DNA of 37,684 bases from a virus. The stretch spans positions 1 through 37,684 of the IMG/VR virus record IMGVR_UViG_3300010401_000028. The stretch is one strand, 5' to 3'. Position numbers and translations under genes: made by a program. Shown piece by piece: positions 37,508 through 37,684 of this stretch; position 1 is the stretch's first letter, and every line of letters starts with the position of its first letter. Under the pieces are notes generated by a model. That model saw only the letters and a program-made list of their open reading frames with translations, was not told the DNA's origin and made no database searches.

Positions 37508-37684
37508 CTACTTGTGACACGAGTCCGCTTTGCGTCCACTCTTCTTGTAAGCCTTATAATACCTCTCATACAGATCGATTGACTGTTGGGCCTCCTTGGA
37601 GTCTGTTTTCCAGTTGTCACACATCATATGAAGAGTAGCGAAAAGAGCCCCGAGCATGATTTCTTGCCGTAACAGATTGTCTAA
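37508..37684 (-). CDS. Hypothetical protein crossing the circle junction (3' part)
   Basis: The last 58 codons plus stop of the 145-residue protein that starts at 384. Bases 37562-37684 repeat bases 1-123 in the same frame. The unique end reads YYKAYKKSGRKADSCHK, basic with one Cys, and stops 23 bases before the start of the zinc-ribbon gene. The intact frame across the joined ends supports circularity. Confidence 0.8.
   Translation of the reverse strand, partial: LDNLLRQEIMLGALFATLHMMCDNWKTDSKEAQQSIDLYERYYKAYKKSGRKADSCHK
37562..37684. repeat. Terminal direct repeat, right copy
   Basis: Second copy of the 123-base terminal overlap, identical to bases 1-123. It lies inside the coding frame of the gene that crosses the circle junction. 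Confidence 0.93.

Overview
The window is the genome of a tailed, podovirus-like phage, assembled as a circle. Bases 1-123 reappear exactly at 37562-37684, so the unit is 37561 bp. One gene is cut by both window ends and becomes a single 145-codon frame only when the ends are joined. The hallmark set is terminase (large subunit, probable small subunit), a P22-type portal, a scaffold, an N4-gp56-type major capsid protein, a connector, a large tail hub protein and ejection-type internal proteins. Recombination functions are an ERF annealing protein and a RusA resolvase. I see no integrase, DNA polymerase, contractile or long-tail module, or recognisable endolysin. The host is not identifiable from the sequence. 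Strong Shine-Dalgarno sites, sigma70-like promoters and many Sec-type signal peptides point to a bacterium. The Cys-rich C1q-like and 'STNTT/IQSG'-repeat fibre proteins remind me of proteins from Dependentiae (TM6) and their phages, but that is only an impression.

Layout. (1) Leftward early/packaging block: from a TTG-started winged-helix protein at 4843 through RusA, probable TerS, small genes and TerL to 381, then across the circle junction and down to 35675, ending at a clear intrinsic terminator (35583-35618). (2) Leftward virion blocks: portal to scaffold (35515-29045), then capsid, connector, tail hub and ejection proteins (28740-18199). (3) Leftward fibre block (15425-7337), eight to nine fibre or fibre-accessory genes built from shared repeat modules. 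(4) Rightward block 5214-7272: ribbon-helix-helix protein, ERF and small exported proteins. (5) Rightward block 15524-18202: a second ribbon-helix-helix protein and a run of exported or membrane proteins, candidate lysis or envelope functions.

Three results stand out. First, the major capsid gene is split by an 801-nt group I intron; both splice sites can be placed to the base from perfect P1 and P10 pairings, and joining the exons gives an unbroken 316-residue capsid protein. The intron carries a LAGLIDADG homing endonuclease gene on the opposite strand. Second, a virion-block gene encodes an exported glutamic peptidase of family G1 (eqolisin), a fold best known from fungi and not usual in phages. 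Third, the motif TTTTGTTCCC occurs three times, each upstream of the first gene of a leftward structural unit (portal, capsid, fibres) and each followed at -10 spacing by a TATA-like box, suggesting shared late promoters.

The genes work together as follows. Divergent control regions (4844-5213 and 15426-15523) probably separate early recombination and regulation from packaging and virion genes. Assembly uses portal, scaffold, capsid and terminase. The tail hub, connector and fibre set build a short tail, and the exported proteins probably act on the host envelope.
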